Program-made: the position numbers and the translations under genes
The notes under the pieces: model-generated
Seen by the model: only the letters and a program-made list of their open reading frames with translations
What the model was told of the DNA's origin: nothing
Database searches by the model: none
In this document: positions 18,129 through 25,420 of the stretch, piece by piece
Layout of the letters: the number at the start of each line of letters is the position of its first letter
Numbering within the stretch: the stretch's first letter is position 1
NCBI GenBank assembly: GCA_023256475.1
Contig: JAGDXP010000015.1
Span: 1-43,070, forward strand
Direction of reading: 5' to 3'
Length of the DNA stretch: 43,070 nucleotides
Source: Thermoplasmata archaeon
Lineage (GTDB): Archaea; Thermoplasmatota; Thermoplasmata; Thermoplasmatales; GCA-001856825

Positions 18129-19057
18129 ATTTCGATCATTTTTTCTTCAATCTTCATACCATAGTGCCTGGCGCCTTCAAGTGAAATTCCTAAGACCTCA
18201 TCCCCTTCCTTAAGTTTGTTCACCTGAATCGGGTTACCGTCCTTACCCATAACTCTGACAGTTTCTGCATTCTGCAGGAAAACTGACCCGTAATTTCTAC
18301 CGTCTGTGAAGCTGACTTTCATTAATGGCCTGAATTCAATCTTTGCCCGACCTACGGTAGAACTCCTTCCCAATCCCTTGTGGTTGAATACTGTTATCTT
18401 TGTCCCAGAATTTAATTCCGAAAGATACTTCGTTCTACCATTCCCAACATATATATACTGATGAATTGACCCTGAATTCACTCTGAAAGGCCTAGTTTCA
18501 ATGAATTCATTCTTTGAATTCTCAGATAGTACCAGAAGCATGCTGGACGCAAAGCTGCCAATAAAAAGGCCTTCATCCTGGCCAAGCATTGTTATGGTAT
18601 CTATGCACACCCTATCTCCTGAGCCAGCATCCTCTATGGACGTGATTCTAAATGCCTTCATGGAAACGTTTTCATTTCCACCTTTGAAATAAGGTAAAGA
18701 GTCTCTGAAGACTGACTCACTTTGGAAGTAAAGTGCGTCCACTCCTTTTTCCAGAATATTAAATAGCATTGGTACCTCTTTCGCCTCACTGACGATAACT
18801 CCTACTCTCTTTCCTTTGGAATGAAGTGCGGCAATTAGATTCTCCAGGGGGATTATCTTCCAGTCATCTGGCTTCAATATGACAATATCCTCTCTCGGAT
18901 ATAATTCGCCCTTCACAACTCTGTTTACATCCTTTGATTCCAGTACTACAATGCTTACTTCCTTAGACTCTTTTAGCTCATAGCCGTTAATATCTTGAAG
19001 ATCTTTCAAATTCAGTGATTTTGAATTCTCTGGAAAATCAATTATAAGAGTCCTCAT
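18125..19057 (-). CDS. aroB': 3-dehydroquinate synthase II (archaeal type)
   Basis: Oxidative deamination and cyclisation of 2-amino-3,7-dideoxy-D-threo-hept-6-ulosonate (ADH) to 3-dehydroquinate, the archaeal replacement for AroB. Family blocks visible are RVCIDTITMLGQDEGLFIG, the RPFRVNSGSIHQYI segment, TKYLSEL, GRAKIEFRPLM and the C-terminal GARHYGMKIEE. At 310 residues it is shorter than methanogen homologues I know (about 360), mainly through a compact N-terminal part. The ATG overlaps the ADH synthase stop by 4 bp and its own stop overlaps aroDE by 4 bp. Confidence 0.93.
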   Translation of the reverse strand: MRTLIIDFPENSKSLNLKDLQDINGYELKESKEVSIVVLESKDVNRVVKGELYPREDIVILKPDDWKIIPLENLIAALHSKGKRVGVIVSEAKEVPMLFNILEKGVDALYFQSESVFRDSLPYFKGGNENVSMKAFRITSIEDAGSGDRVCIDTITMLGQDEGLFIGSFASSMLLVLSENSKNEFIETRPFRVNSGSIHQYIYVGNGRTKYLSELNSGTKITVFNHKGLGRSSTVGRAKIEFRPLMKVSFTDGRNYGSVFLQNAETVRVMGKDGNPIQVNKLKEGDEVLGISLEGARHYGMKIEEKMIEI

Positions 19058-19815
19058 TTTTCTATCTCCTCCATTATTTCAATTATTTTATGGACTGTTT
19101 TCCTTGGATCAGGGCTCTGCCAGATATTCCTTCCAATTGAGATACCTGCGGCCCCACTAATCATGGCTCCTCGGACCATCTGCAAGAATTTCTCTTCCGA
19201 ATCAGTTTTGGGACCTCCAGCAATTACAACCGGAATTCTAACACCTTTTACGACCTTCCTAAATGATTCCTGATCGCCGGTATAGTATACCTTAACTATA
19301 TCAGCACCAACCTCATCAGCAACCCTTGCTATTATAGCTATGTATTCAGGATCAAATTGATTGGCGATTTTTTCTCCCCTTGCATACATCATTGCCAAGA
19401 CTGGAATGCCTAATGAATGAGCCTCACTCACAACTTCTCCGAAATCTGAAAGCATATCGGAATCGTCTTCATTTCCTATGTTTACATGAACGCTCACTGC
19501 ATCTGCGCCTAATGATATCGCCTCTTCAACTGTGGTAATAATTCTCTTTCTATTCTGGTGAGGGGAGAGAGCGTTCCCAGCCGACAAGTGTATTATTAAG
19601 GCCTCATCCTCCAAATTTTGAATTACGTATCTGGCCATACCCTTATGAAGTATGAATCCTGTAACGCCAGATCCACTCAGTTTAGCTACAGTTTCCCTTA
19701 TATCTACGATACCATCCAATGGACCATTGGTTAATCCGTGATCCATGGGTACCAATATGAATCTACCTTTCCTATCGGTCAATCTCTTAATTCTTCTATT
19801 TATTACATTGATCAT
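19054..19815 (-). CDS. aroA': ADH synthase (2-amino-3,7-dideoxy-D-threo-hept-6-ulosonate synthase)
   Basis: Class I aldolase-like enzyme that joins 6-deoxy-5-ketofructose 1-phosphate and L-aspartate semialdehyde, the first committed archaeal aromatic step. Visible features are FILVPMDHGLTNGPLDG, the predicted Schiff-base Lys in ADIVKVYYTG, and VVIAGGPKTDSEE with ISIGRNIWQ for phosphate binding. I start at ATG 19815 (MINVINRR), giving 253 residues, because the upstream in-frame ATG at 19848 lies on the TATA box (TATAAATA, complement of 19838-19845), which is 26 nt from 19815. First gene of the 15-gene operon; leaderless. A plain fructose-bisphosphate aldolase of the same family is excluded by context. 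Confidence 0.93.
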   Translation of the reverse strand: MINVINRRIKRLTDRKGRFILVPMDHGLTNGPLDGIVDIRETVAKLSGSGVTGFILHKGMARYVIQNLEDEALIIHLSAGNALSPHQNRKRIITTVEEAISLGADAVSVHVNIGNEDDSDMLSDFGEVVSEAHSLGIPVLAMMYARGEKIANQFDPEYIAIIARVADEVGADIVKVYYTGDQESFRKVVKGVRIPVVIAGGPKTDSEEKFLQMVRGAMISGAAGISIGRNIWQSPDPRKTVHKIIEIMEEIEK

Positions 19816-19837
19816 TGAATATGTGTATGTAGAAATA

Positions 19838-19845
19838 TATTTATA
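19838..19845 (-). promoter_or_regulatory. TATA box of the aro-trp operon
   Basis: Minus-strand TATAAATA centred 26 nt before the ADH synthase ATG at 19815; this is the only strong promoter seen for the 15 genes downstream. The flanking base overlaps palindrome 19844-19855, so a protein bound there would touch the BRE/TATA region. Confidence 0.7.
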
Positions 19846-19875
19846 CATTAGTGTATTATTTTGTACATAGATGTA
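19844..19875. promoter_or_regulatory. paired palindromic operator candidates between aro operon and ACT regulator
   Basis: Two 12-bp elements, TACATTAGTGTA (19844-19855) and TACATAGATGTA (19864-19875), share the form TACATNNNTGTA and lie exactly 20 bp apart, about two helical turns. The first abuts the aro TATA box; the second ends 1 bp before the first ATG of the divergent regulator gene. This geometry fits a dimeric regulator controlling both directions. Assignment to the neighbouring ACT protein is inference. Confidence 0.55.
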
Positions 19876-19876
19876 A

Positions 19877-20380
19877 ATGATGTGGAAGGAAATCTATTCG
19901 GTAATGGAGAAATCTCCGGCCCAACTTAAGGTAGTTAAGAAGATGCTGGAAATTGGAATTTCCATAAGAGATAATGACCTCTATATTAATGGAATACAGA
20001 TAGATGATACAAAATTCGCAAAGGCCATAGGAGTGGACAGGAGAGTTATAAAGTCTACCATAAAAACCATAAGTGAAAACCCAATATTGGCAAAATTCTT
20101 CATGAATCTCAAGTCCATACCAGACTTTACCGATGCAGCAAGGGAAATGGGATGGGGGGCAATGGAAGTCATTGTGGAGGATCCGTCAAAACCAGGTATC
20201 CTGGCCTCCATTTCAGCAATAATTTCTCAGGAAGGGATTTCCATAAGGCAAGCATTTGTTGACGATCCGGAAATCGTTGAGGAACCAAAACTCCACGTGG
20301 TAACACAATCAAAATTGCCCAGTGAACTCATTTTAAAGTTAATGGACCTGAAAAACATAAGAAAAATAATAATAAAATAA
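19877..20380 (+). CDS. HTH- and ACT-domain regulator of amino acid metabolism (COG2150-like)
   Basis: The 167-residue protein has an N-terminal DNA-binding region with a helix-turn-helix (IDDTKFAKAIGVDRRVIKST, about residues 42-61) and a C-terminal ACT domain (about 95-167; MEVIVEDPSKPGILASISAI then ISIRQAFVDD). ACT domains bind amino acids, so it is a good candidate sensor of an aromatic amino acid. It is divergent from the aro-trp operon with 61 bp between start codons. Two adjacent ATGs (19877, 19880) are possible. Autoregulation is suggested by the palindrome ending at 19875. No enzyme domain is present. The effector is unknown; tryptophan is the natural first guess. Confidence 0.87.
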   Translation: MMWKEIYSVMEKSPAQLKVVKKMLEIGISIRDNDLYINGIQIDDTKFAKAIGVDRRVIKSTIKTISENPILAKFFMNLKSIPDFTDAAREMGWGAMEVIVEDPSKPGILASISAIISQEGISIRQAFVDDPEIVEEPKLHVVTQSKLPSELILKLMDLKNIRKIIIK

Positions 20381-20401
20381 ATTAAAAGAATATTAGCTAC
20401 T

Positions 20402-21346
20402 CTAAGTGGTGATAAGCCCCTTCTTGATAGCCTTCCTGAGGTTCACCTTATATCCTATATATCCTATGACCACTACAGAGATTATGACAAGGAAGAATCC
20501 TATTCCCAGGTTATGGAGATTGTGGACATATATCGGTGTTACAATAGCATAATCAAACAGCTTGGGATATAATATGGTTGATATGCCGGCAAAGACGAAG
20601 GCCAATCCACCATATGCGAGAACATAGGAGCTTATCCCCCTCGCCACAAAGGATAGTCCTTCCTTTGTTAACTTTTTAACTCTGATTATCCATGCTGCAA
20701 ACACTGTTCCAAAGAGAACCTGCATTGCCATGGTTCCTAATCCAAATAGGGCACCAGGAAGCCATGCAACATACGCATTTGGCATGGATGGAGAAATTAT
20801 GGTAAAGAGGATCAGCGCAAAGGCACCAAAACCGAATCCTGCTATGAGACCGTGAACAAACGCAAGCTTTAAGGGTACTGGCCTATAATCGTCATGCTCC
20901 TCAGACTCCAAAGGATTCACTTTATGTTCATACTCTAGTTCCTGTCCATGGGAATGAGGTTTGTGTATTTTGAGCTTGTTGCCTAGGATTCTCTCAAAAA
21001 AGTGGAAATGAGGATATTTCAATCTTTTCATTATGTAGAATCCCGAGAGGGCCATAACAGAACCAACGATTATGTATATGATACCGTCGTAATATGGGAG
21101 GAAGAACACAGGAGCAAGTGCAAAGAATGCAATCTCAGACATCAGAGCACGCTGTAGAGTGAATCCTGTGGAAAATATTAGCCCGGCCTTCGCGCCCCCC
21201 TTTGTATTCGTTGTTCCCACTGCATAAGAGAATGTTATTGGCCAAGTATGTTCATCTGGAGTTATTCCATGTACAATACCTAAGAGGAAGGCTACAAGAA
21301 GGGCATCGTAAAATCCCTGTATCGTTGGATTAAACAGATTTATCAT
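20402..21346 (-). CDS. NicO/UreH-like metal permease
   Basis: A polytopic membrane protein (314 residues, about 7-8 hydrophobic segments). The first membrane segment carries GIVHGITPDEHTWP (residues 23-36), resembling the HxxxPDH-type motif of NicO/RcnA and UreH-like transporters, and a later segment has AFVHGLIAGFGFGAF. A cytoplasmic or external loop (about 115-160) is rich in His and acidic residues (HFHFF, HKPHSHGQ, EEHDD), as expected for metal handling. It is translationally coupled (4-bp overlap) to a DtxR-family regulator upstream. Metal identity and direction (uptake or efflux) cannot be decided from sequence. It ends 21 bp from the convergent ACT regulator. Confidence 0.75.
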   Translation of the reverse strand: MINLFNPTIQGFYDALLVAFLLGIVHGITPDEHTWPITFSYAVGTTNTKGGAKAGLIFSTGFTLQRALMSEIAFFALAPVFFLPYYDGIIYIIVGSVMALSGFYIMKRLKYPHFHFFERILGNKLKIHKPHSHGQELEYEHKVNPLESEEHDDYRPVPLKLAFVHGLIAGFGFGAFALILFTIISPSMPNAYVAWLPGALFGLGTMAMQVLFGTVFAAWIIRVKKLTKEGLSFVARGISSYVLAYGGLAFVFAGISTILYPKLFDYAIVTPIYVHNLHNLGIGFFLVIISVVVIGYIGYKVNLRKAIKKGLITT

Positions 21347-21765
21347 AGGGTCACCTCCTTTGGTCTTTCTATTGGCTTACCGTGCGGACACTCCTTAGGG
21401 TTACCTGCATATTCTTCCATTTTTTCGACCAGTTCATGAGGTAGCTGGTAGTCTAGCTTAGCAGCCTCTATACACGAATTTACCTCATCAATGCCGGAAT
21501 TCTTCAGAATACATTCTAAAACTCTATGATGGTAGATGATTTCTTTATAATAGATGATCCCTTTCTCGGTTGGCCTTATCATGCCTTTTTCGCTCTGGAC
21601 CAAACCGAGTTCATTCAGTCTCTTAACGATGTTGAGTGCCGTAGGTGGTTTAATTTCCAGGATATCAGCTAGTTCCTTCAATCTTATGGGAAAATCCGAC
21701 TTAGAATTCTCTGCAATTGCCAGGAGGCAATCTCTTTCTCTTTTTGTAATTAGTATTTCACTCAT
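21343..21765 (-). CDS. DtxR/MntR-family transcriptional regulator
   Basis: The 140-residue protein has an N-terminal winged helix (about 8-70; LKELADILEIKPPTALNIVKRL, then the wing GMIRPTEKGI) and a DtxR dimerisation domain (about 73-125), ending with the family signature CPHGKPIERP. No SH3-like third domain. The metal site looks altered: where MntR has Glu99, Glu102 and His103, alignment by eye puts Ala102, Asp105 and Tyr106, so metal response may differ from the standard. Leaderless from TTAAATAC (complement of 21786-21793). The next gene is the metal permease, overlapping by 4 bp. Confidence 0.87.
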   Translation of the reverse strand: MSEILITKRERDCLLAIAENSKSDFPIRLKELADILEIKPPTALNIVKRLNELGLVQSEKGMIRPTEKGIIYYKEIIYHHRVLECILKNSGIDEVNSCIEAAKLDYQLPHELVEKMEEYAGNPKECPHGKPIERPKEVTL

Positions 21766-21768
21766 TAA

Positions 21769-21793
21769 ATTAGTATTACACTAATGTATTTAA
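21769..21793 (-). promoter_or_regulatory. promoter and operator candidate of the DtxR-permease operon
   Basis: A perfect inverted repeat ATTAGT-N5-ACTAAT (21769-21785) lies between the TATA-like TTAAATAC (21786-21793, minus strand) and the ATG at 21765, over the expected transcription start. This is where an autorepressor would bind. The segment also contains, on the minus strand at 21777-21788, the same 12-mer TACATTAGTGTA seen at the aro promoter. The region overlaps the last codons of the upstream channel gene. Confidence 0.6.
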
Positions 21794-22881
21794 TCTTTAC
21801 TAAAATGTTCAGACACATCCTTGTAAATCAAATCTGCCACATCTACCACAACGCCGGCAAAATTTACAAAGCTGCTGTAATTTGATGAGTTGTTCAAGAT
21901 TGTAACAACTCTTTCCTTAATATCAGCTCCCATTAAATTGATTATGGTATTCAGGTTCAATATATTGGTACCGTCATCCTGTGCTCCCAGAACAATCAAC
22001 TTAGCCCTTGCAAGTTTGAAATTTTGAATTATCTCATTGATGCCCATGTTACCTTCAAAGTAAGCCCCAGTTGATTCAATGAGCTCCCTCTTACTCTCAT
22101 CTTTGTCAACAACTATAACAAGTTCATCCCTCTGAACTAACCCTCTAACAAGCTTCTCCAGAAAGTTGGAGTATCCTATTATTATAACATAATCCCTGAG
22201 GCTCTGAGATTCAATCTTATCCATGAATGATACCACCTTTCTACCTCTAGTATAAACTATTGGGGCTATAATAATTGTGGCAGCCCCGAAAAAGGAGCCT
22301 AAACCCAATACAGCTAGAGTGACAGTGAATATTTTAGCAACAGAAGTGATAGGTATGATATCTCCAAATCCCAGAGTAGTGATAACTTCGCCCGTATAAT
22401 AAAAGGCATTAATAGGGTTCTGTATCTTTGGATTAAACTGATTACCTAGGATGAGCGAGCCTAAAAACCCATATGCGAACACCATAAGTATTACCATTAT
22501 GGCAACTGAAAAATCTGGTTTTGCAAATAGCCTGGAAGGATTTTTGAAACAAGATTTACTTATAAAGATTGAATAAACAATTCCAAATTCGAAAATCATG
22601 TAAGCGAATGCATAATGGAAAGGGAATAGCATTGCTGATACCACAGCGATCTTTATAACGTATACGGAAATGGAAAAATACCAAACAAGTTTAATGCCAT
22701 CTAATATATTTCTGATTAATAGCAGATTTACAAAAGATAAGAAGAAAATAGTTTGCCAGATTATTCTTATAAGCAAGTTATCTGGATTCGAGGTGATAAT
22801 ATACACGAGGGCTATCATGGATATAAGAAAATCTGTAAGTACAGACACGGCTAAGAGTTTTTTTCTGGACTTGCACTGCAT
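21790..22881 (-). CDS. potassium-channel-like protein with RCK/TrkA-N domain
   Basis: The 363-residue protein has about four N-terminal hydrophobic segments (residues 10-110), then a pore module with two segments (about 125-145 and 183-208) flanking the selectivity filter TTLGFGD (168-174; canonical T-x-G-Y-G-D with Phe for Tyr). A cytoplasmic Rossmann-like TrkA-N/RCK domain follows (about 230-355; YVIIIGYSNFLEKLVRGL, then IVVDKD). A six-segment, ligand-gated K+ channel is the best reading. A minus-strand ATTTAAAC box (about 22905-22911) lies 26 nt before the ATG. No partner gene is nearby. Confidence 0.85.
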   Translation of the reverse strand: MQCKSRKKLLAVSVLTDFLISMIALVYIITSNPDNLLIRIIWQTIFFLSFVNLLLIRNILDGIKLVWYFSISVYVIKIAVVSAMLFPFHYAFAYMIFEFGIVYSIFISKSCFKNPSRLFAKPDFSVAIMVILMVFAYGFLGSLILGNQFNPKIQNPINAFYYTGEVITTLGFGDIIPITSVAKIFTVTLAVLGLGSFFGAATIIIAPIVYTRGRKVVSFMDKIESQSLRDYVIIIGYSNFLEKLVRGLVQRDELVIVVDKDESKRELIESTGAYFEGNMGINEIIQNFKLARAKLIVLGAQDDGTNILNLNTIINLMGADIKERVVTILNNSSNYSSFVNFAGVVVDVADLIYKDVSEHFSKD

Positions 22882-23099
22882 TAAATAACATATAAATTGA
22901 TTGGTTTAAATTTTTACAATTCGGTTATTTGCTTCTTCCTTTGTTGTCTTAAGTCCAGCCTGTAATTATAATCTCTAAATCATCAGGTCATTTCATATTT
23001 CATTATCAGAATATAACCTCCTGGTTGTAGTGGCCATTATAGAGGTTGCTACGAATCTCAATACTGTTTACACTATTTATGGTAGTATAATCAATAATC

Positions 23100-23107
23100 T
23101 TAAAAAC
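23100..23107 (+). promoter_or_regulatory. TATA-like box before the GH31 gene
   Basis: TTAAAAAC centred about 25 nt before the ATG at 23129, supporting that start over the in-frame GTG at 23030. An ATACT...AGTAT inverted pair with an 18-nt spacer lies just upstream (near 23060-23090), of unknown meaning. Confidence 0.4.
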
Positions 23108-23128
23108 TATCTGATAATATTGCTCAAG

Positions 23129-25420
23129 ATGAGTGACAATTTTGATTTTGGCAAATTGCGTCTCTTTAACAAAATTTTCGGATTAGATATAGCCAAGGCT
23201 TCAGCAGCCTATACTGTAGAAAGGGACTTAATTGATAACATTAAAATTCCGGCCAAGCTCATTAATAGGGAAAACAAAGGTAATTACAATACCAGTAGGA
23301 CCAATCAAAATGAATCTGATCAAATTGAATCTGATCAACCTAGAATTATGGAGATAAATAGATGGAAAAACATTGTTCAATTCAAATTTAACTTATGCCT
23401 AAATCTATGCTTTGAACCAATTACTCTGACAGATGGCGACCCTATTCAAATTAGTGACGGAATATTGAGAGTAAATGATCAGGTACATTTCATGATTAAT
23501 ACAGATTCAATTTCGCTCTATAATGGAACAGAAAATGTGAGAAGTGATAAGATTAAGATTTCAAAGGATGGAATCATAATTGACTCTACCGTTAGAACTG
23601 AATCAAGAATTTTCGGAACAGGGGAGAGGGCAATGAACCTTAACTTGAAAGGACATAAAGTAAATTTATGGAACAGGGATGCCGATGGTGCATATTCTCA
23701 GGGAAAAGATCCTCTTTATATCACCGTGCCCTTCTATATTGATTATACGAAAAATTTCTTCTATGGAATATTGTTCAATAACTCTTCAAAGGGATTTTTT
23801 GAATTTGGAACTGATAAGGTTCATCATGAATTTTCTGAAGGAAGCTGCGATTTCTTTTTCATCTTCGGAAGTAGTATGGAAGATCTATTTTCCCAGTTGC
23901 ATGAATTGATTGGGAAACCTTATTTGCCACCAAAATGGGCTTTTGGGTTCCATCAATCAAAATATAGTTACAAAAGTACATCCGAGGTGGAGGGGGTATT
24001 TGAGGGTTTTATGAAAAATGACATTCCCATTTCAGCAATTCATCTAGATATAGACTATATGAAAGGGTATAAGGTGTTCACAATCAATGAGAATTTTAAA
24101 GATTTAAAAAGATTGTCTGATAAGATGCACGAAGCAGGCGCTCATATAGTTGCCATATTGGATCCCGGAGTAAAATATGAATTAGGATATGACATATTCA
24201 ATGAGGGCTTTGAAAATGGCTACTTTGTGAAGGATCCTCTAGGAAATATAATCAAGGGACCCGTATGGCCCGGCTTCTCATCATTTCCAGATTTCACAAA
24301 TGAAAAAGTCAGGGAATGGTGGGCATCGCATTATTCCTTTTTCATAGATAACGGAATAGAAGGTGTCTGGCACGACATGAATGAGCCCGCATTATTTGTG
24401 ATTTGGGGAGATAATACACTTCCACAGAATGCCGTACATAGCATTGGCTTTCACAGGACTGCTCATAATTTGTATGGTTATTTCATGGCCATGGCTGGAC
24501 ATGAAGGACTAAGGAGAAATGGACTAAAAAGGCAGTTTTTACTATCGAGGTCAGGATGGCTAGGTATCAATAGCTATTCCTTCGTCTGGACCGGAGATAT
24601 TACTTCATCCTGGAAATCTCTAAAAATTACAATCCCAATGCTTCTGAATTTATCACTCAGTGGCATCGGACTAGCGGGTTCTGATGTGGGCGGTTTTGCT
24701 GGATCACCATCAAAGGAATTATATCTGAGATGGCTGGCCCTGGGAGCGGTTTCACCATTCTTCAGGGTTCATTCTTCAAATCATTCAAAGGAAAGAGAGC
24801 CCTGGATGTTTGATAAGGAAAGCCTAGAAGCTGCTAAAAAAATAATAAAGTTCAGATACACCATAATCCCCTATATCTATTCGCTGGCATATGAATACAG
24901 TACTGAAGGAATTCCTTTAATGCGGCCAAGATTCTGGTACGAACCTGATAATTTCAATGAGACTTCGTTCTACCTTGGGAGATCTTTGCTGGTATTCCCC
25001 ATATTGAAGAAAACCAAAGGTAAGATGAAGATAGAACTCCCACCGGGGGAATGGTATGATCTAATGAATGAGGAAATAGTCTCCGGATCAATTGAAAGGG
25101 TTGCCAGATATGAGTATATACCCCTATTCCAGAGACAGGGAAGTATAATTCCAATACAAGACAGTGATTTGATCTTTAACTTTGTACCTGGTAATAATTG
25201 CAATTTTCTGTACTATGATGAAGATGAAGAATCTCAGGATAGATGGATTAAGATTGAGTTTAGCTGCACTACTAACAACAATAGCATTGAGATTTCTTGG
25301 AAGTACGATGGTTCTTATACAGAGAAATATAAAACCCTGAAATTCCGTATATGCACAGGTAAAGGATCCATCATAAGGGAGGAAAGAATAGAAAGCAGCA
25401 AACTAGTCTTGGAAATATAA
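23129..25420 (+). CDS. GH31 alpha-glucosidase
   Basis: Predicted intracellular exo-acting alpha-glucosidase releasing glucose from malto-oligosaccharides. The beta-sandwich domain (about 110-230; IFGTGERAMNL) precedes the catalytic barrel. Asp416 in GVWHDMNEPALF is the nucleophile motif, and Asp490 in FVWTGDITSSW is the expected acid/base; GSDVGGFAG and FRVHSSNHSKEREPW follow. There is no signal peptide. I start at ATG 23129 (763 residues) for the promoter spacing; an in-frame GTG at 23030 would add 33 residues. Residues about 20-80 are poorly conserved-looking and contain a duplicated ESDQ (23313-23338). Its end overlaps the convergent GH13 gene by 18 bp. Similar to archaeal MalA enzymes; isomaltose or xyloside activity cannot be ruled out. 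Confidence 0.93.
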   Translation: MSDNFDFGKLRLFNKIFGLDIAKASAAYTVERDLIDNIKIPAKLINRENKGNYNTSRTNQNESDQIESDQPRIMEINRWKNIVQFKFNLCLNLCFEPITLTDGDPIQISDGILRVNDQVHFMINTDSISLYNGTENVRSDKIKISKDGIIIDSTVRTESRIFGTGERAMNLNLKGHKVNLWNRDADGAYSQGKDPLYITVPFYIDYTKNFFYGILFNNSSKGFFEFGTDKVHHEFSEGSCDFFFIFGSSMEDLFSQLHELIGKPYLPPKWAFGFHQSKYSYKSTSEVEGVFEGFMKNDIPISAIHLDIDYMKGYKVFTINENFKDLKRLSDKMHEAGAHIVAILDPGVKYELGYDIFNEGFENGYFVKDPLGNIIKGPVWPGFSSFPDFTNEKVREWWASHYSFFIDNGIEGVWHDMNEPALFVIWGDNTLPQNAVHSIGFHRTAHNLYGYFMAMAGHEGLRRNGLKRQFLLSRSGWLGINSYSFVWTGDITSSWKSLKITIPMLLNLSLSGIGLAGSDVGGFAGSPSKELYLRWLALGAVSPFFRVHSSNHSKEREPWMFDKESLEAAKKIIKFRYTIIPYIYSLAYEYSTEGIPLMRPRFWYEPDNFNETSFYLGRSLLVFPILKKTKGKMKIELPPGEWYDLMNEEIVSGSIERVARYEYIPLFQRQGSIIPIQDSDLIFNFVPGNNCNFLYYDEDEESQDRWIKIEFSCTTNNNSIEISWKYDGSYTEKYKTLKFRICTGKGSIIREERIESSKLVLEI

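Noticed and set aside
19815-19848. Longer ADH synthase start (MYKYISTYTYS...)
   Set aside because: The ATG at 19848 lies on the TATA box; a transcript starting 24-28 nt downstream could not include it.
23030-23128. GTG start extending the GH31 protein by 33 residues
   Set aside because: The region looks like promoter (AT box at 23100) and adds a segment absent from the usual family start; not fully excluded.
23309-23340. Repeated GAATCTGATCAA as a regulatory direct repeat
   Set aside because: The 15-bp-spaced copies are in frame within the GH31 coding region and encode a duplicated ESDQ; a small coding duplication is simpler.
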